In this document: positions 24,043 to 34,600 of the stretch, piece by piece
How positions within the stretch are numbered: position 1 is the stretch's first letter
Layout: each line of letters starts with the position of its first letter
Source of the DNA: Dysidea avara
Lineage: Eukaryota; Porifera; Demospongiae; Dictyoceratida; Dysideidae
DNA: 64,000 bases
Direction of reading: 5' to 3'
Assembly: GCF_963678975.1 (NCBI RefSeq)
Contig: NC_089273.1
Location: 24,880,356-24,944,355, forward strand
The notes under the pieces: model-generated
The model's database searches: none
What the model saw: only the letters and a program-made list of their open reading frames with translations
What the model was told of the DNA's origin: nothing
Program-made: the position numbers and the translations under genes

Positions 24043-24361
24043 TAAACGGCTGTTGCGAATTTAATCAAATTTATTGTGTGGAGTACCCTACCTGGCAGGC
24101 AGCTATAATGCAAAAATGGTGTGCTTTGGAGAAGGGGCCATGGAGCTATGCACGCGTGAAAAAGCTGTTTTCTTTCTTCCTGTCAATATACTCAGTGTGG
24201 TGTGCCGGCTTTCTTGGCTGCATGACTCACTACCGTGTGACGTACCACTCAAGATAATCAAGGATATTGAGATACTCTAATAAAGCAGTCACAACCACAC
24301 ATGTACATATAACATAGCTATGCTATAGCAAAATGTTTTTGCAAGCTAGTACAATATTAAT

Positions 24362-24575
24362 TAAACATGAAGTAAGGTCCAGTGATAAAACCAAGATAAT
24401 ATTATATGAATGATGGTAGCTAGCTATGTGAGAAAATCCCTACTTAGGCATTAAACAGATGGCACTAGCATGCCAACATAGGGATTTTCCCACTTAGCTA
24501 TGTAATAACTACCATCATTCATTATAATATCTTTCTTCACTACTTTTTATCACTAGAACCTACTTCATTTTTAAA
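24362..24575. repeat. Foldback MITE (GAATGATGGTA family), copy 1
   Basis: Arms: ACATGAAGTAAGGTCCAGTG, then GAATGATGGTAGCTAGCTAT, then AAATCCCTA, mirrored on the right. The same layout and shared sequence occur at 30115-30350. It lies in the intron downstream of receptor exon 4, ending about 120 bp from that exon. Confidence 0.8.
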
Positions 24576-24693
24576 TACTGTAATTTTTAATTGTACTAGT
24601 TCAATTACAATCAGCAACAGTGTGTGGCTGAGTATTTACATACAGTAGAACAACAATGCAGATACAAGCATGTAGTTAACTCATACTGCTCAC

Positions 24694-24966
24694 CAGATCT
24701 CATTTTACTGATCAACATGTTCAACTGATGTGATGTAGTAATAGTTTCCAGTTGATCACACAGATCAAGCAATTCTTCTTTACGGCTCATCCTCTCAATC
24801 AAACAATCCAATATTATTTTATTGGCAGCAGTGGAGTTACTACTACTCAATATCATACAAATCTGGTCATCACTAATATAATTCAGTAACTTCCCAACAC
24901 TTTGTTCATAGTCATCAGGCATCAATTGTAGTATAGCGTGATAGTATGTCTTGAGTTGAGCAAAAT
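24694..24966 (-). CDS. Receptor exon 4: second CARD-like domain
   Basis: A 273-nt exon, acceptor TTATTATTAG and donor G/GTGAGC, phase 1 on both sides. It encodes about 91 residues beginning (D)FAQLKTYYHAILQLMPDDY and ending LNMLISKMRSG. The length, the helix-like spacing of hydrophobics and the C-terminal LLDLCDQLETI block suggest a six-helix death-fold, CARD-like domain. The exon matches exon 1 (28892-29188) in layout: PDDY at the same place, SSS/SSC in the middle, LCD and a terminal RSG at the donor. The two are internal duplicates. By family knowledge such domains recruit partners by homotypic contacts. Assignment to CARD rather than another death-fold class is uncertain. Confidence 0.65.
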
Positions 24967-25026
24967 CTAATAATAATTACATATATGTAAACTGCATGTG
25001 TATACTGAATAAACAAAAATACATAC

Positions 25027-25092
25027 CTTTGTTAATGTTAATTTTTTGTGGTGGATTTTGTGCCACGGCAGCATCTTGTTGGGGCAAACAAA
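25027..25092 (-). CDS. Receptor exon 3: 22-codon linker
   Basis: A 66-nt exon between acceptor TTTATGTAG (hidden in an AT-rich stretch) and donor AAAG/GTATGT, phase 1 on both sides. It encodes CLPQQDAAVAQNPPQKININ plus split codons. The 60-nt intron to exon 4 is very short. It is a polar Gln/Asn/Pro-rich spacer without a recognisable domain. Strict phase agreement with exons 2 and 4 is the main support. Confidence 0.5.
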
Positions 25093-26870
25093 CTACATAA
25101 TTATATTGTGAACAAATACATGTGTAGTTATACAAGCTTTTAGCACAATAATAATCAGCAAACAATACATTATGGTACACAAGTATTAAGTTTGTATAAG
25201 ATATGAGTATTATGCATATCCAAAGATCTAGTAAATCTACGATGTTCAAGGACTTAGACAGTTAACAAGCAGATGGAAAAAGCCTGACATGAAAACTTCC
25301 CATTGTAGCATTCTATCATTTGCACAAATCCTTAAATTTAAACACTGTTTTGTAAAAGAACAACACAACAATTGACATTTGCTTTAAAAAGCAAGCAGAA
25401 CTTAAGAATGAAACAAGAGAGGTCACAAACACCTACAACTATTGTTACTATAGTGGACGTCCTTCAGTCATACTATTATACAGGTAGCTGTAAGTGTGAA
25501 CAACCTCTCTTGTATTACTTTTTATTTCTACAATCCCTACTTGAATTTATAATTCCAGAATTATTCTTAAACATTTTGTAAGACAATTCATGAGTGGCAT
25601 ACCCATACATACTGCATTGAAGGGAAGAATACCATTCTATAAAATTGATTTCATGTCTGAGTATGTGCCATTACTGAAAAGTAAATGGCCATTTTGTAGC
25701 CATATTCTACCTGTTACAAATAAATGAACAGTATGAGAAACACAACTGTAATCAATCCAGTCACTACAGGAAATAGGAATATTATGATCACGATAACCAG
25801 CACAAAAGTCATTGATGCTTTACCCACAAATCAACACCTATGAAGTAATGGAGAAAGAAACTGGGCACACAGGAAGACAAAGATAAATCCATAGTGCATG
25901 TATTGCAGCTGTTCTGTTGAATAATACTGGACACACAGTATATATTATATATTTCAAAAGAACTTTATATGCATGACTTACTGTATAGTACAAAATATTT
26001 GAGGTACAAAACTTTCCCGGTTAGATCACCTTGCAAGTATTTGTGGAACAACTTCCACAGTTGTTTGATGATACAAACTTTCGTTCAGTTTCACAAACAT
26101 GTCCATCAATTTTGCGTAGCCCACATGGCACTTATCAATCAAAAACTATCAGAACTTACTTCAAACAATGCTAGGGGTGCTTACACTTAAGTGGTACAGT
26201 AACACCAATGAAGTTGTGGTCTACATGTTTCCATGATCAGTTTGTTTTTGAGCATGCAAGTGGATAACTTCGTGGATGATGGCACTTCATTGTACAACAG
26301 TTCATTTCATATCTAACAGAATAATTATATGGACACCTGTGATTAGGGAAGAGCTGCTCTGCAAAAGAGAGGAGGGCAACCCAAGTGACAGATAGGTCTA
26401 TGCCATGTCTGTACTCAACTGTTCAACGGGTTTTGGTCACATTCCATATCATAATATTTTACCTTATGTAATTTTTAAAGCATGGTGGCTGTATTTCTTG
26501 TATTATAACTGGAAGGTGCCAGTGTTCAAGAGACCTACCATAAGGTTTCTTACAAGTATCGATTTGTTGGTAGCCCTAAAGAATTGAACAAGAAAACAAC
26601 AGTAAATGCATTGGAAAGTTCATGGGTGTTGAATTTCCCTGCTCAAACATTTGGTCAGAATGCTACAACTCAAACTTTCCTTTAAGAAAATTTTTCATTG
26701 GTTTGTTTATACTTAGATTCAGAGGTTGTAAACAGTCAGTGCAATTGGCTGGAACATAGAAAGCATCAACATTGTTGTCTTCAAACAGCTTCAGTACTTC
26801 ACCAGTAAGTAAAGCTTTAAAATTATCTCTTTGTTTTCAATTTATTTTACAGGGATGACAGCATCAGCCA

Positions 26871-27060
26871 AGGTTGTTCTTCTGAATTGTACATAATTAT
26901 ACAATATGTTCCCAGTTTAAAAGCTGGGTAGCTGGAGCAATGGAAATAAAGTTTCTTGCTCAAGGAAACAACAGTAGTAGTAAGTCTCTGCTCAAGCATT
27001 GAACCTGGGACCTCTTGATCACCAGGCCGATGCCCTACTGCCTGGGCTACTACTGACCCA
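26871..27060 (-). mobile_element. tRNA-derived SINE with conserved-type tail
   Basis: On the minus strand: TAGTAGCCCAGGCAGTAGGG (A-box region), then GAGGTCCCAGGTTCAATGCT (B box, about 26990-27010), then a body with CTTGAGCAAGAAACTTTATT and CATTGCTCCAGCTACCCAGC. That body resembles core/tail domains spread widely among invertebrate SINEs (from memory, not a search). Its insertion splits the pogo transposase. Confidence 0.75.
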
Positions 27061-27688
27061 TTAAAGATGCATATAGCACATTGCTCGCTTTGCTTCCTTT
27101 GATGTATGGCAAAATGATTCACTCAATGTATGTCAAAATGGTTGATTTATTGGCCCAGTGTGTTAGAGTAATTGTGATGTGCCAATTGTTAGGGAACTTT
27201 GTTGATGGTAAACAGGTGGTAGGATAAAACAGTTAAGGTGGAAGGAAATCTCCCTCCATTAAAATCTCCCTCCATTGTAGCTGCAAAGACAGCAGTAATC
27301 TGCCTTTTGTCTTCAGCTCCTCCTATTTGCACCTTTTGGACCCCTCCTTGGCCATACTGGCACATATTTGAGGCCAGTGTGATCCCAGTTAATAATTAGG
27401 CATGTTGGTACTTCTAAACTGATGATGGCTCTTATGTCAGCTAAATAGTTAGTTTTCACCTTTACAAAGTCGTCTACTGTACATTAGCTGTGGCCTTAGA
27501 ATTTGCCTTCTTGTTACAAAGCCCATCCTTTTCAGCAAATACTTGTTCCATTTCTTTGTAAGCACAACGTGACCATCAATGCTCAACAGTAATTTAGGGT
27601 TAGTCATTCTTAGTACTCACGCTAGCTATAGTGCCATTAACCACACCACCAAGCTTCATCAAGTACGCTTGCACTTGCTTGTCTATAT

Positions 27689-28016
27689 TAGTGCTGAAAT
27701 GAATAGCAATTTTTGCTATTCGAATAGTTGTGAACAAATATTTGATTATTTTTTAAGCTTATTGTTCTATTGAGTAACTACTAAAACCTATTGTTAGGGA
27801 GCGTAAGAGCAATTTCTATCTTTTTTAAAATAGAATTTTTATACCATACAGCTGTAAATACATCACTTCATTCACAATCTTAAGTTTCAAGGCTCGCTTT
27901 TCCATTTGAATACAGTGTACAAAGTGCTAATGATTATTTGAATAGTGTGTTATCGAATCGTATAGTGTCATACTGACCAAATAGCCAAATAACCGAATAA
28001 TCATTTCAGCATTATA
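27689..28016. mobile_element. hAT-like MITE inside the pogo element
   Basis: Flanked by a perfect 8-bp duplication GTCTATAT (27681-27688 and 28017-28024). Ends TAGTGCTGAAATGAATAG and (reverse complement) TATAATGCTGAAATGATTAT are inverted repeats with a small indel. 328 bp and AT-rich, without coding. The 8-bp duplication is the hAT hallmark. Confidence 0.82.
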
Positions 28017-28615
28017 GTCTATATCTTCTCCAAGCAGTGAAGGGCAACCAATTTTCTTCAAAGGTAACTCAGAGTCTTCTTCTTTCACTTTCTGTGTCTC
28101 AACTTGTACAAATATTCATCTCCAACCATTGACGATACTTTCTTTCAATGCATCAGCCAAGGGAGAAAATTGTTTTCAATTTGTCTTATTGGATTCATCA
28201 CTCCATGTTCAACTGCACGCTTTTCAACTAGTGCTTTCTGTTCAGGTGTTGTCTTGAGATATACTGATCGCTGTTTTGCGTCTTTCCCCTCTGAATGGAC
28301 CTTCATAACTTCTTCATTAGCTGCTTTGATTGCCTTTCAATCGACTGCTTGATTAAGAGAGCTTTCTGAGTTAGGAAGAAGAGTCCCAGACAAACCGATA
28401 AAACAATTAATGTACTTTTGCAATGCTATCTGACTGATGTGCTAAGAATCTCAAAGCGCCAAAATATCAGTTTTGAAAATTTACAGGAAAACATTTGTAG
28501 TTCAAGGGAAAACCCAAAAAACCATGAAAGTTTTGTCTCTCGAATATTTTGTACTATACAGTATGTGCTCTCACGGCCAGCCTGTGAGAGTATGTGTACC
28601 TATAAAAGCCTTTAC

Positions 28616-28846
28616 CTGTTGCAACTACACTATTTTCTTGTCCCCCAGTAATAGACTGATTGTCAACAGGCCATGAGGTTTCAATTTCAAAGCTGATTGA
28701 TGATGCACTAACAACAGCAGTTGTAGCTGATGTATCATGTTGTGTACATGTCACACTGTGTGGCTTCCCAACTGTAGTAACTGATGATCCTTGAAGTGAG
28801 GAATTAGCTGGTATCATTGTAGATAAGGGAATGTCCTCAGTTAAGC
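28616..28846 (-). CDS. Receptor exon 2: Ser/Thr-rich linker
   Basis: A 231-nt exon (77 codons), acceptor TATCATTGTAG and donor ACAG/GTAAAG, phase 1 on both sides. Composition is rich in Ser, Thr, Val and Ala (for example SSVTTVGKPHSVTC and TSATTAVVSASSISFEIET), with no hydrophobic core, so it is likely a flexible, disordered spacer after the first CARD-like domain. The upstream intron is only 45 nt. Two cysteines are present and no transmembrane segment is seen. Its frame stays open past the donor to about 28554, but the donor is a good consensus. Confidence 0.55.
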
Positions 28847-28891
28847 CTACAATGATACTGTAAATTACACCAGTAAATCATCACCACTTAC

Positions 28892-29188
28892 CAGATCTTA
28901 GTTGTTGTACACAACCAGCTGATTGATCAGTCTCAACCAAATTATCCATCACATCACACAATTCTACTAGACTATCACTACTTCCATTATAACATAATTT
29001 TACTATAAGGAAAGTGACAATCTTCTCATTGACCAGTTGGGCTTCACATGATGATATCATAGTACCCAGTTGTTGGTGATCATTGGTTGATAATCGGGGT
29101 AAGCTTTTCAGTTTTTCCAGTGTGGACTGGTAATCATCAGGTAAACACTTACACAACAATGGAAAATAATGATCAAGCATTGTCCTCT
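28892..29188 (-). CDS. Receptor exon 1: first CARD-like domain
   Basis: The exon runs from acceptor-like TTTTTAAG (ending 29189) or from the in-frame ATG at 29180-29178 down to donor CTG/GTAAGT at 28892, phase 1. It encodes MLDHYFPLLCKCLPDDYQST, then LPRLSTNDHQQLGTMISSCE, then LVELCDVMDNLVETD and QQLRSG. It aligns with exon 4 over its whole length with matching PDDY, L-rich helices, LCD and RSG ends, so both are copies of one CARD/death-fold-like module. If an upstream exon exists, the phase-1 acceptor gives an N-terminal extension of the same length as exon 4 has. If not, translation starts at the ATG and the protein begins with the domain. I saw no convincing start exon further upstream, where repeats take over. 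Confidence 0.62.
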
Positions 29189-29269
29189 CTTAAAAATAAC
29201 ACATAATAATCATAAAGTACAGTAGTATCATAATGGTACGGTAGCACCGTTTAAGTAGGAATCACCCAG

Positions 29270-29700
29270 AAAAGTTTGCTCTGCCCAAATTCCATCTTTA
29301 AAAATTACCCTAGAGACATTTTACATTACGAAAATCACCTTTACGAATAGTACTAGTCCATATAATATATAAAACAGTATTAAATATAACAAAACACTTA
29401 CAGGTGGCCGGACATAGAATTTTTTAAAAATCGTCAAAATTCAAATAATATTATTAGTCTCACTGCCTGCCTCACTGACCACGGTCACAAGGCTAGAAGC
29501 CAAACAAAGCAGCGCATGACCACCATTTTACACCACAATAACAAACTCACAAGTGGGATGTGCCTTTTGGGGTTCCAATGAGTGTAGGCCCTATGTGCCT
29601 TGTCTTTTATTTTATTTTCAAACAGACAGCTTGTCTTCTTCATCCAACGAAACCGTATTGAGGCATTAATTTTCCGTATCAACACTTTCTTTCAGCAACA
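29270..29700 (-). repeat. Interspersed repeat W, copy 2
   Basis: Counterpart of 21240-21700 (see there). It begins about 80 bp upstream of receptor exon 1, so the promoter region, if the gene starts there, is short or lies in a repeat. Confidence 0.5.
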
Positions 29701-30114
29701 TAACATAGACGCCACAGAATTATTTCAGAGCTGGATTTTAGAAGCGCTTTAGTCCCAGTACTACTGATAAGAGATATACTAGCTAGATATCTGCAAGTTT
29801 GTGATTGGATCCCGTTTGCGATAGGTTCACGACCACTCCCATCAATTAATTATTTACGTGGACTAATACTGATAGAGTACAGGGACCACACCTGTTAACA
29901 AAATCTAGCTGTTTACTTAACAGTAAACAAGATAACCTCACCCCTTATTGGTCTAGCTAGCTGCACACCTTTTGGCTGACTTGAGATATACTCTAATACA
30001 ACAGTCACTCTAATATAACATTAATGTATGATATTTTAATAGAACAGCCACAAGTTACATTGTAACTAGCTGTGCTACAGCAAAAAACTAAACAAACTAG
30101 TATTTTAAAGAATT

Positions 30115-30350
30115 CTTAATTTAAAAATGAAATAGAGATCTATGCAATAAAAATAGTGAAACAAGAGATGAATGATGGTATTACAGCATAGCTCAGTTAG
30201 AAAGTTTCTACTTTGGCACATTAGCTATAACAATTATTTTGCTCAATGCCAAAGTAGGGACTTTCCCACTGAGCTATGCTGTAATACCATCATTCATCTC
30301 TTGTTTCATTACTTTTGTTGCATAGGTCCCTACTTCATTTTTAAAATTAA
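30115..30350. repeat. Foldback MITE (GAATGATGGTA family), copy 2
   Basis: Arms: TTAAAAATGAAATAGAGATC, then AACAAGAGATGAATGATGGT, then ACAGCATAGCTCAGT, mirrored by ACTGAGCTATGCTGTAATAC and CATCTCTTGTTTCA. Shares outer and inner pieces with 24362-24575. Confidence 0.85.
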
Positions 30351-30419
30351 CATTTAAAAAATACTATTGTATAGTGAGGATCACTCATGGTTTACAGCTT
30401 TCCATTAAAGAATATATTA

Positions 30420-30598
30420 CCGTAATTTGCTTTATATCTCCATGAAAAAATCTTTTCATAAAATATTTTTGTACGATTTATGTGAATGGCTGCTCTATTA
30501 GCGTAGTTTGATGTTACATAAAATTGTCATGTATGTAAGAAATTTTCATACAAGTTTTGCATAGAAAATTATTTTATAACGAAAAAAAGTAAATGATG
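30420..30598. mobile_element. TA-flanked MITE (CCGTAATTTGCTTT family), copy 2
   Basis: Left end CCGTAATTTGCTTTATAT after TA (30418-30419). The inner sequence parallels 13110-13321 (TTTTTGTACGATTTATGTGAATGGC, CTCTATTAGCGTAG). The right end is damaged (GAAAAAAAGTAAATGATG). Confidence 0.65.
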
Positions 30599-30899
30599 AA
30601 AAACCAGTATAACAATACTTTCATGGTACATTGGGGTTTAATGTGATATTTTTGGCCAGAAAAGCCCAAACCTTCATGACTCCTAATATACAGTGCTATT
30701 GTACTGCATGTTTTAATTCATCACCTTTGCAATTGAATTCATCACCTTGGCCATAGGTGGATCTCAGGGGGCCAAGGAAGGCTTTGTCCTTTCTGGCCCT
30801 TCTCTTGCCTTCCTTGGACTTACAGAACCATGTTGGCACCAAAAACAGGAATCATTCACACCATACAGAAGACAACATGTAGCTCCAAGCAGTGTATAC

Positions 30900-31005
30900 T
30901 GTGAAGAAATAGAGGACAATTTGTGCAAAAATCGAGATACTTTAATAGAGCAGTCACTACTCTAATAGAACAGTCACAATTCTAATGTAATCAAATTATA
31001 ATTTT
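30900..31005. repeat. Tandem pair of the ACTCTAATAGAACAGTCAC motif
   Basis: 30936-30980 reads GAGATACTTTAATAGAGCAGTCACTACTCTAATAGAACAGTCAC, two directly repeated units (given as one continuous pair of short motifs). Confidence 0.6.
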
Positions 31006-31074
31006 TGCAAATTATGACAAATTTTGATTTACTTCAAACACTCAGATAGGTTAACTGTAATTTTTACATGCATT

Positions 31075-31645
31075 ACACTTTGTTAGCTAAATAGCTATTA
31101 AAAATGCCAAATTGAAACCTAGGAAGTCCAATTTAAAAACGCATTTTCTCAGAAGATATGTGACTAGAGTCTTAGAATGTATATCCCTTCATTCATCCAG
31201 CTGTACCAACCAAAATATGTAAATGAATATAAATTGTGTACTATAGTGGAATAAACACTATTTTATCCTAAAACTTCTTGCCACCCTTCAGCCTCCCTAA
31301 CAGTGACTCCTAGATCTGCCTATGCAATAGCACCTAATTCTACTTCATTCATTTGCCAAGGCCATAGGCAGATCTAGGAGACACTGTTAGGGTTATTGAG
31401 TGGGGGCAGGAAGTTTTAGGATAAAACAGTATTTGTTCCACTGAAAGGAGAAGAATGGAACTCTTGTACACAAGTTACATTCAATTGCATAACTTTGATT
31501 GGTATAGCTGAATGAATGAAGGACACATACATTCTAAGACTCAATATAGTTGGACACCTGAGAAAAATCTTTTAGATTAGACCTCCTAGGTTTGACTGTA
31601 TGAGCATTTTTGATAGCTGTTTAACAAAGCGTATACTTTGCAAGA
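31075..31645. repeat. Large inverted repeat, arms about 260 bp
   Basis: The left arm has TAGCTATTAAAAATGCCAAA, AAACCTAGGAAGTCCAAT, CATTCATCCAGCTGTACCAA and GGATAAAAC-type pieces. The right arm is the reverse complement with about 15-20% divergence (AAGGACACATACATTCTAAG, GACCTCCTAGGTTTGA). The centre carries AGGCAGATCTAGGAGACACT and its mirror. Non-coding. Confidence 0.75.
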
Positions 31646-34600
31646 CATATACTGTAGAAAATTATTAAAGTTAGCTATAATAGTTAAATATTAGTTATAC
31701 AAAACTCGCTTAATGGTAAAGTGAATCAAAATAAGGCATTATTGTTAAAATTATCAGTTGATGATAATGACTCAGTTGTGGCTGCTCTATTAGAGTATGT
31801 CAATCCTTGCATGCTAATTTCTTCACAGTGTACAGTTTATTATAAAGTGCATTTATAACTGTGGTCTCCTATTTGCCCATTGTCTTCTGTATTTTAATGC
31901 AGTGTAAATGATTCCCAGCTTGTTTTTGGTGTCGATAATAGTCCTGTAAGTTCAAGGAGGGTTACAGGGGAAAGTCCCCCCCCCCCCCCCCCTCCCTGAT
32001 ACATGGTAACACTGTGTATGCACAATATAAATACACAAAATGGGCTGTTACTCCACCATCTTATATGACAATTAGGGTTTCATTTTGCAGGTCAAAACAT
32101 GGATCTACTATTACAAGTTAAAAAGCTTCAGAGATAGTTCTACATGTAGAAAACTTATTGACTGGTTTTCAACTCCAAAGTAGAATAGCCCACATAGTGA
32201 CGGTCAACATTTAACTACTGACATAGTGGCCTATATATTCCATGCTGATTTAGTTTTAACAAAACAGCGATAACACTAATTATTTTAGAGGTGCTTAATA
32301 TGCTTAAAAATGGTAAATACTTTTTAAGGTGATTTTGTACCATAGGTAAGTACTTCATGAGGCATAGTCACTAGAATTACTTTAAAAGATACCACAAATA
32401 ATTTCTTGATGACTTTGGCCTGGGATAACTTTGACCATTCTACTGTATAAGAGTATATTGACCTTCACAATTTTATTGAAAACCAAAAAAAAGGTGACTG
32501 ATTTCTGGAATCTGGTGAAGCCCCGTAGAACCACGCCTGCAAAACTTATTGGTATACTCAGTTTATTTTTAGTTACAGTAACAAACTTATTCACACATCT
32601 TTCACCTGATGACTTGAAAAGAAATGATAACTGGTTGACTGGATGAGAAATTTTCTTTCCCACTGGATGGTCTACAAGAAGTTATATAAAATCATACCAT
32701 GTGTCTTCATGAACAGCATGATACATGTATGCACATACATAACATGTGAATCTCAACATGAAGGTCACAGGACCTCAAGTTGGGCATAAATATTACTATA
32801 AATGGAGCCATCATCACCTTAACGTGACTGAACTTAAGAAAATAGGGCATTTGGGCATCTAGAATTGGTCCACTCATTCAAACTTTCATATAACTTGTAA
32901 CTTTTTAGTACATTGGACTATGGTCATGCAAATTTCAGACACTTTATGTTACAGAGTATTTTAGTGCTGAGGTATGACCTGTTGTGTGATGGGTGCCAAC
33001 ATGCCCTGCTTTTTGCAAGTCCTGTTACACATTAATAGTCTGACCAAGTTGAGCTGTTGATCTGAGTGCCTTATGAATTAAAACATTAATAAAATTACCT
33101 CTGAGGCAACCAAAGAAGCGGCTTTTGTTTTACATAGTACAGCCATAGTCACAGCCTAGGGTGGGCATGAGCGGGCATTTTCCCAACCATCACAGTTCCT
33201 TGCCAGCCATCATCAACTTTTCCCAACTATCGCAAGTAGCTAGATCAAAGCTATATAGTTATGCTATGCTAGATTCATGGCTGTGCACAAACAACCCTGT
33301 GACACTCTATAGTATAATAGTGCATAATACTGTACCATATGACTATAACAAGTTTGATAAAGACCTGAGTGTAATTGATTAACATCACATGATGTATCTA
33401 GGAAACAGTTCCTCTCATACCTCAAATAGACACAAGTGACACACAGTTTAAATTCTTTTGTAAGTTTTAAATGGAATTAAAGTAAGTAAAGCAGTGATAT
33501 TAACCAGTAAGAAATTTCTTTATAAGATTTTGGTTCAAATGTATTTTTGCCTACTACGGAAAGTGCTGCACACTCAAGGCCTGTACACCACCGATGAAGT
33601 AGAGTGGAAAAGAAGCAAATGATATTCTAGAATGATGATACATTCAATTTATATGCCATGGAGGTTTGTGGAACAGAAAATGGAGAGAAGGTTATTAATT
33701 GCATGTCATTGTGAAGTGTCACATGTACCACACTACTAAATCTATGTGAAGCACACATCTGTTATAATTCAGTGACTGTGCATAAGGTATATGCCAGGTT
33801 TGTCAGGTTCATAATATATTAGTGCCCCTCAGGGCACAACATTTATTTGAGCATGTCGAAGGTTTCTACTGGCAGTTGGTTAACTGCTTGTAATTCAGAT
33901 ATGATGAATGGTTTTTATACTTGGTTCTTGTCCCAGACTCATTTCGATATCACATGATGTTCAACTATGGTGGTTGTATACTGTATCGCTACCTGTAAAG
34001 AAGACCAGAGCTGCAAGTCATGCCATGCAAGCAGCATTTGTTTACACTATATAGTACAGCTAGCTATAGACCTTGTGTGCATAATCTTTCAGTTTTTTGA
34101 TAATGCTTCACATGACCGACCGTGTTTTTATGTGTGTATAGAGTTGATATACTAGCTGTATATATACTCAGCCATCAGAAATTGGCTGGCTACCCCTGAG
34201 TACAGCTTGGTTAGGTTAGCAGAGTGTAGTTGTAGAGCACCGAACATGAACATAAAAGATTGAAATTATCTAGTATATAAGCATTCACGTATTTCCAACA
34301 GAGCAGCCACAGTACATGTATGCTTAACTCTGATAGAGCTGTCATTTGTGCCTTTACCTACTAAAATTTCCATTGTTATAATATCAAAACAATTGAATGT
34401 GCCATTATCTAATTAATGGTGTACAACCAGGTTCCATGTTTGCCTTAACAGTCTATCATCTATTTACAAGTATCAAGAAAAACACTGGTGTTTAAGGAAT
34501 CATATCAGAGTGTTGTAACTTGCCAATGGATTACAGCTATGTACATGTGCCAAGTTTTCACACATTTTGCATCAATTTCTTACCTTCCAGAGCATCTATT

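Larger units (their letters stand above)
23000..24250 (+). repeat. Repeat block X, split by an insertion
   Basis: 23035-23354 has the middle of X (GGTTTACCCTGTAACCGTGACAG, ATAACTCCTTGGATATTCC, GCAAAGTGTGCGAAAAG). 24045-24250 has its end (TTTCTTTCTTCCTGTCAATA, GTGTGCCGGCTTTCTTGG, CACTACCGTGTGACG). The missing middle joins exactly where 23357-24042 sits. Confidence 0.65.
26610..28350 (-). pseudogene. Pogo-like (DDE_1) transposase, broken
   Basis: Pieces in order on the minus strand: 28345-28120 has the N-terminal region with YLKTTPEQKALVEKRAVEHG; 27530-27180 has WNKYLLKRMGFVTRRQ, then the catalytic-core stretch CLIINWDHTGLKYVPVW (the first catalytic Asp is in INWD), then QITAVFAATMEG-like remains in a shifted frame; 26815-26650 has VPANCTDCLQPLNLSINKP, typical of the third catalytic region of pogo/Tigger/jerky DDE_1 transposases. 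Stops and frameshifts separate the pieces, and two insertions split it. The enzyme would have cut and pasted this element; the copy is dead. I read the family from these motifs, not from a search. Confidence 0.8.
25981..28561 (-). mobile_element. Pogo/Tigger-like DNA transposon, decayed
   Basis: A 2581-bp element with ends CTGTATAGTACAAAATATTT and (reverse complement) CTGTATAGTACAAAATATTC, extending about 35 bp with few mismatches, and TA on both sides (25979-25980, 28562-28563). It contains a minus-strand transposase pseudogene and has been invaded by a SINE (26871-27060) and a hAT-like MITE (27689-28016). It lies in intron 2 of the receptor gene; its right end is only about 53 bp from the linker exon at 28616. 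Confidence 0.88.
8218..29180 (-). other. Gene span: six-exon CARD-like/NB-ARC receptor
   Basis: My gene model on the minus strand joins 29180-28892, 28846-28616, 25092-25027, 24966-24694, 20744-20652 and 10061-8218. Every exon has AG before it and GT after it, and every junction falls after the first codon base (phase 1). The coding sum is 2796 nt, a 931-residue protein plus stop. Introns are 45, 3523, 60, 3949 and 10590 nt. Domain order is CARD-like, Ser/Thr-rich linker, short linker, CARD-like, linker, proline-rich hinge, NB-ARC, helical C-terminus. This is an intracellular NLR/APAF1-like architecture. By family knowledge, nucleotide exchange in NB-ARC drives oligomerisation and the death-fold domains recruit effectors. 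The first exon could instead begin at acceptor 29188, with an upstream start exon unseen. Uniform phase also permits exon skipping. Extra exons in the long introns cannot be excluded. Confidence 0.6.

Noticed and set aside
32382..32663. Overlapping sense and antisense frames as a small gene
   Set aside because: No motif, no splice or start evidence, and composition like the surrounding non-coding sequence.
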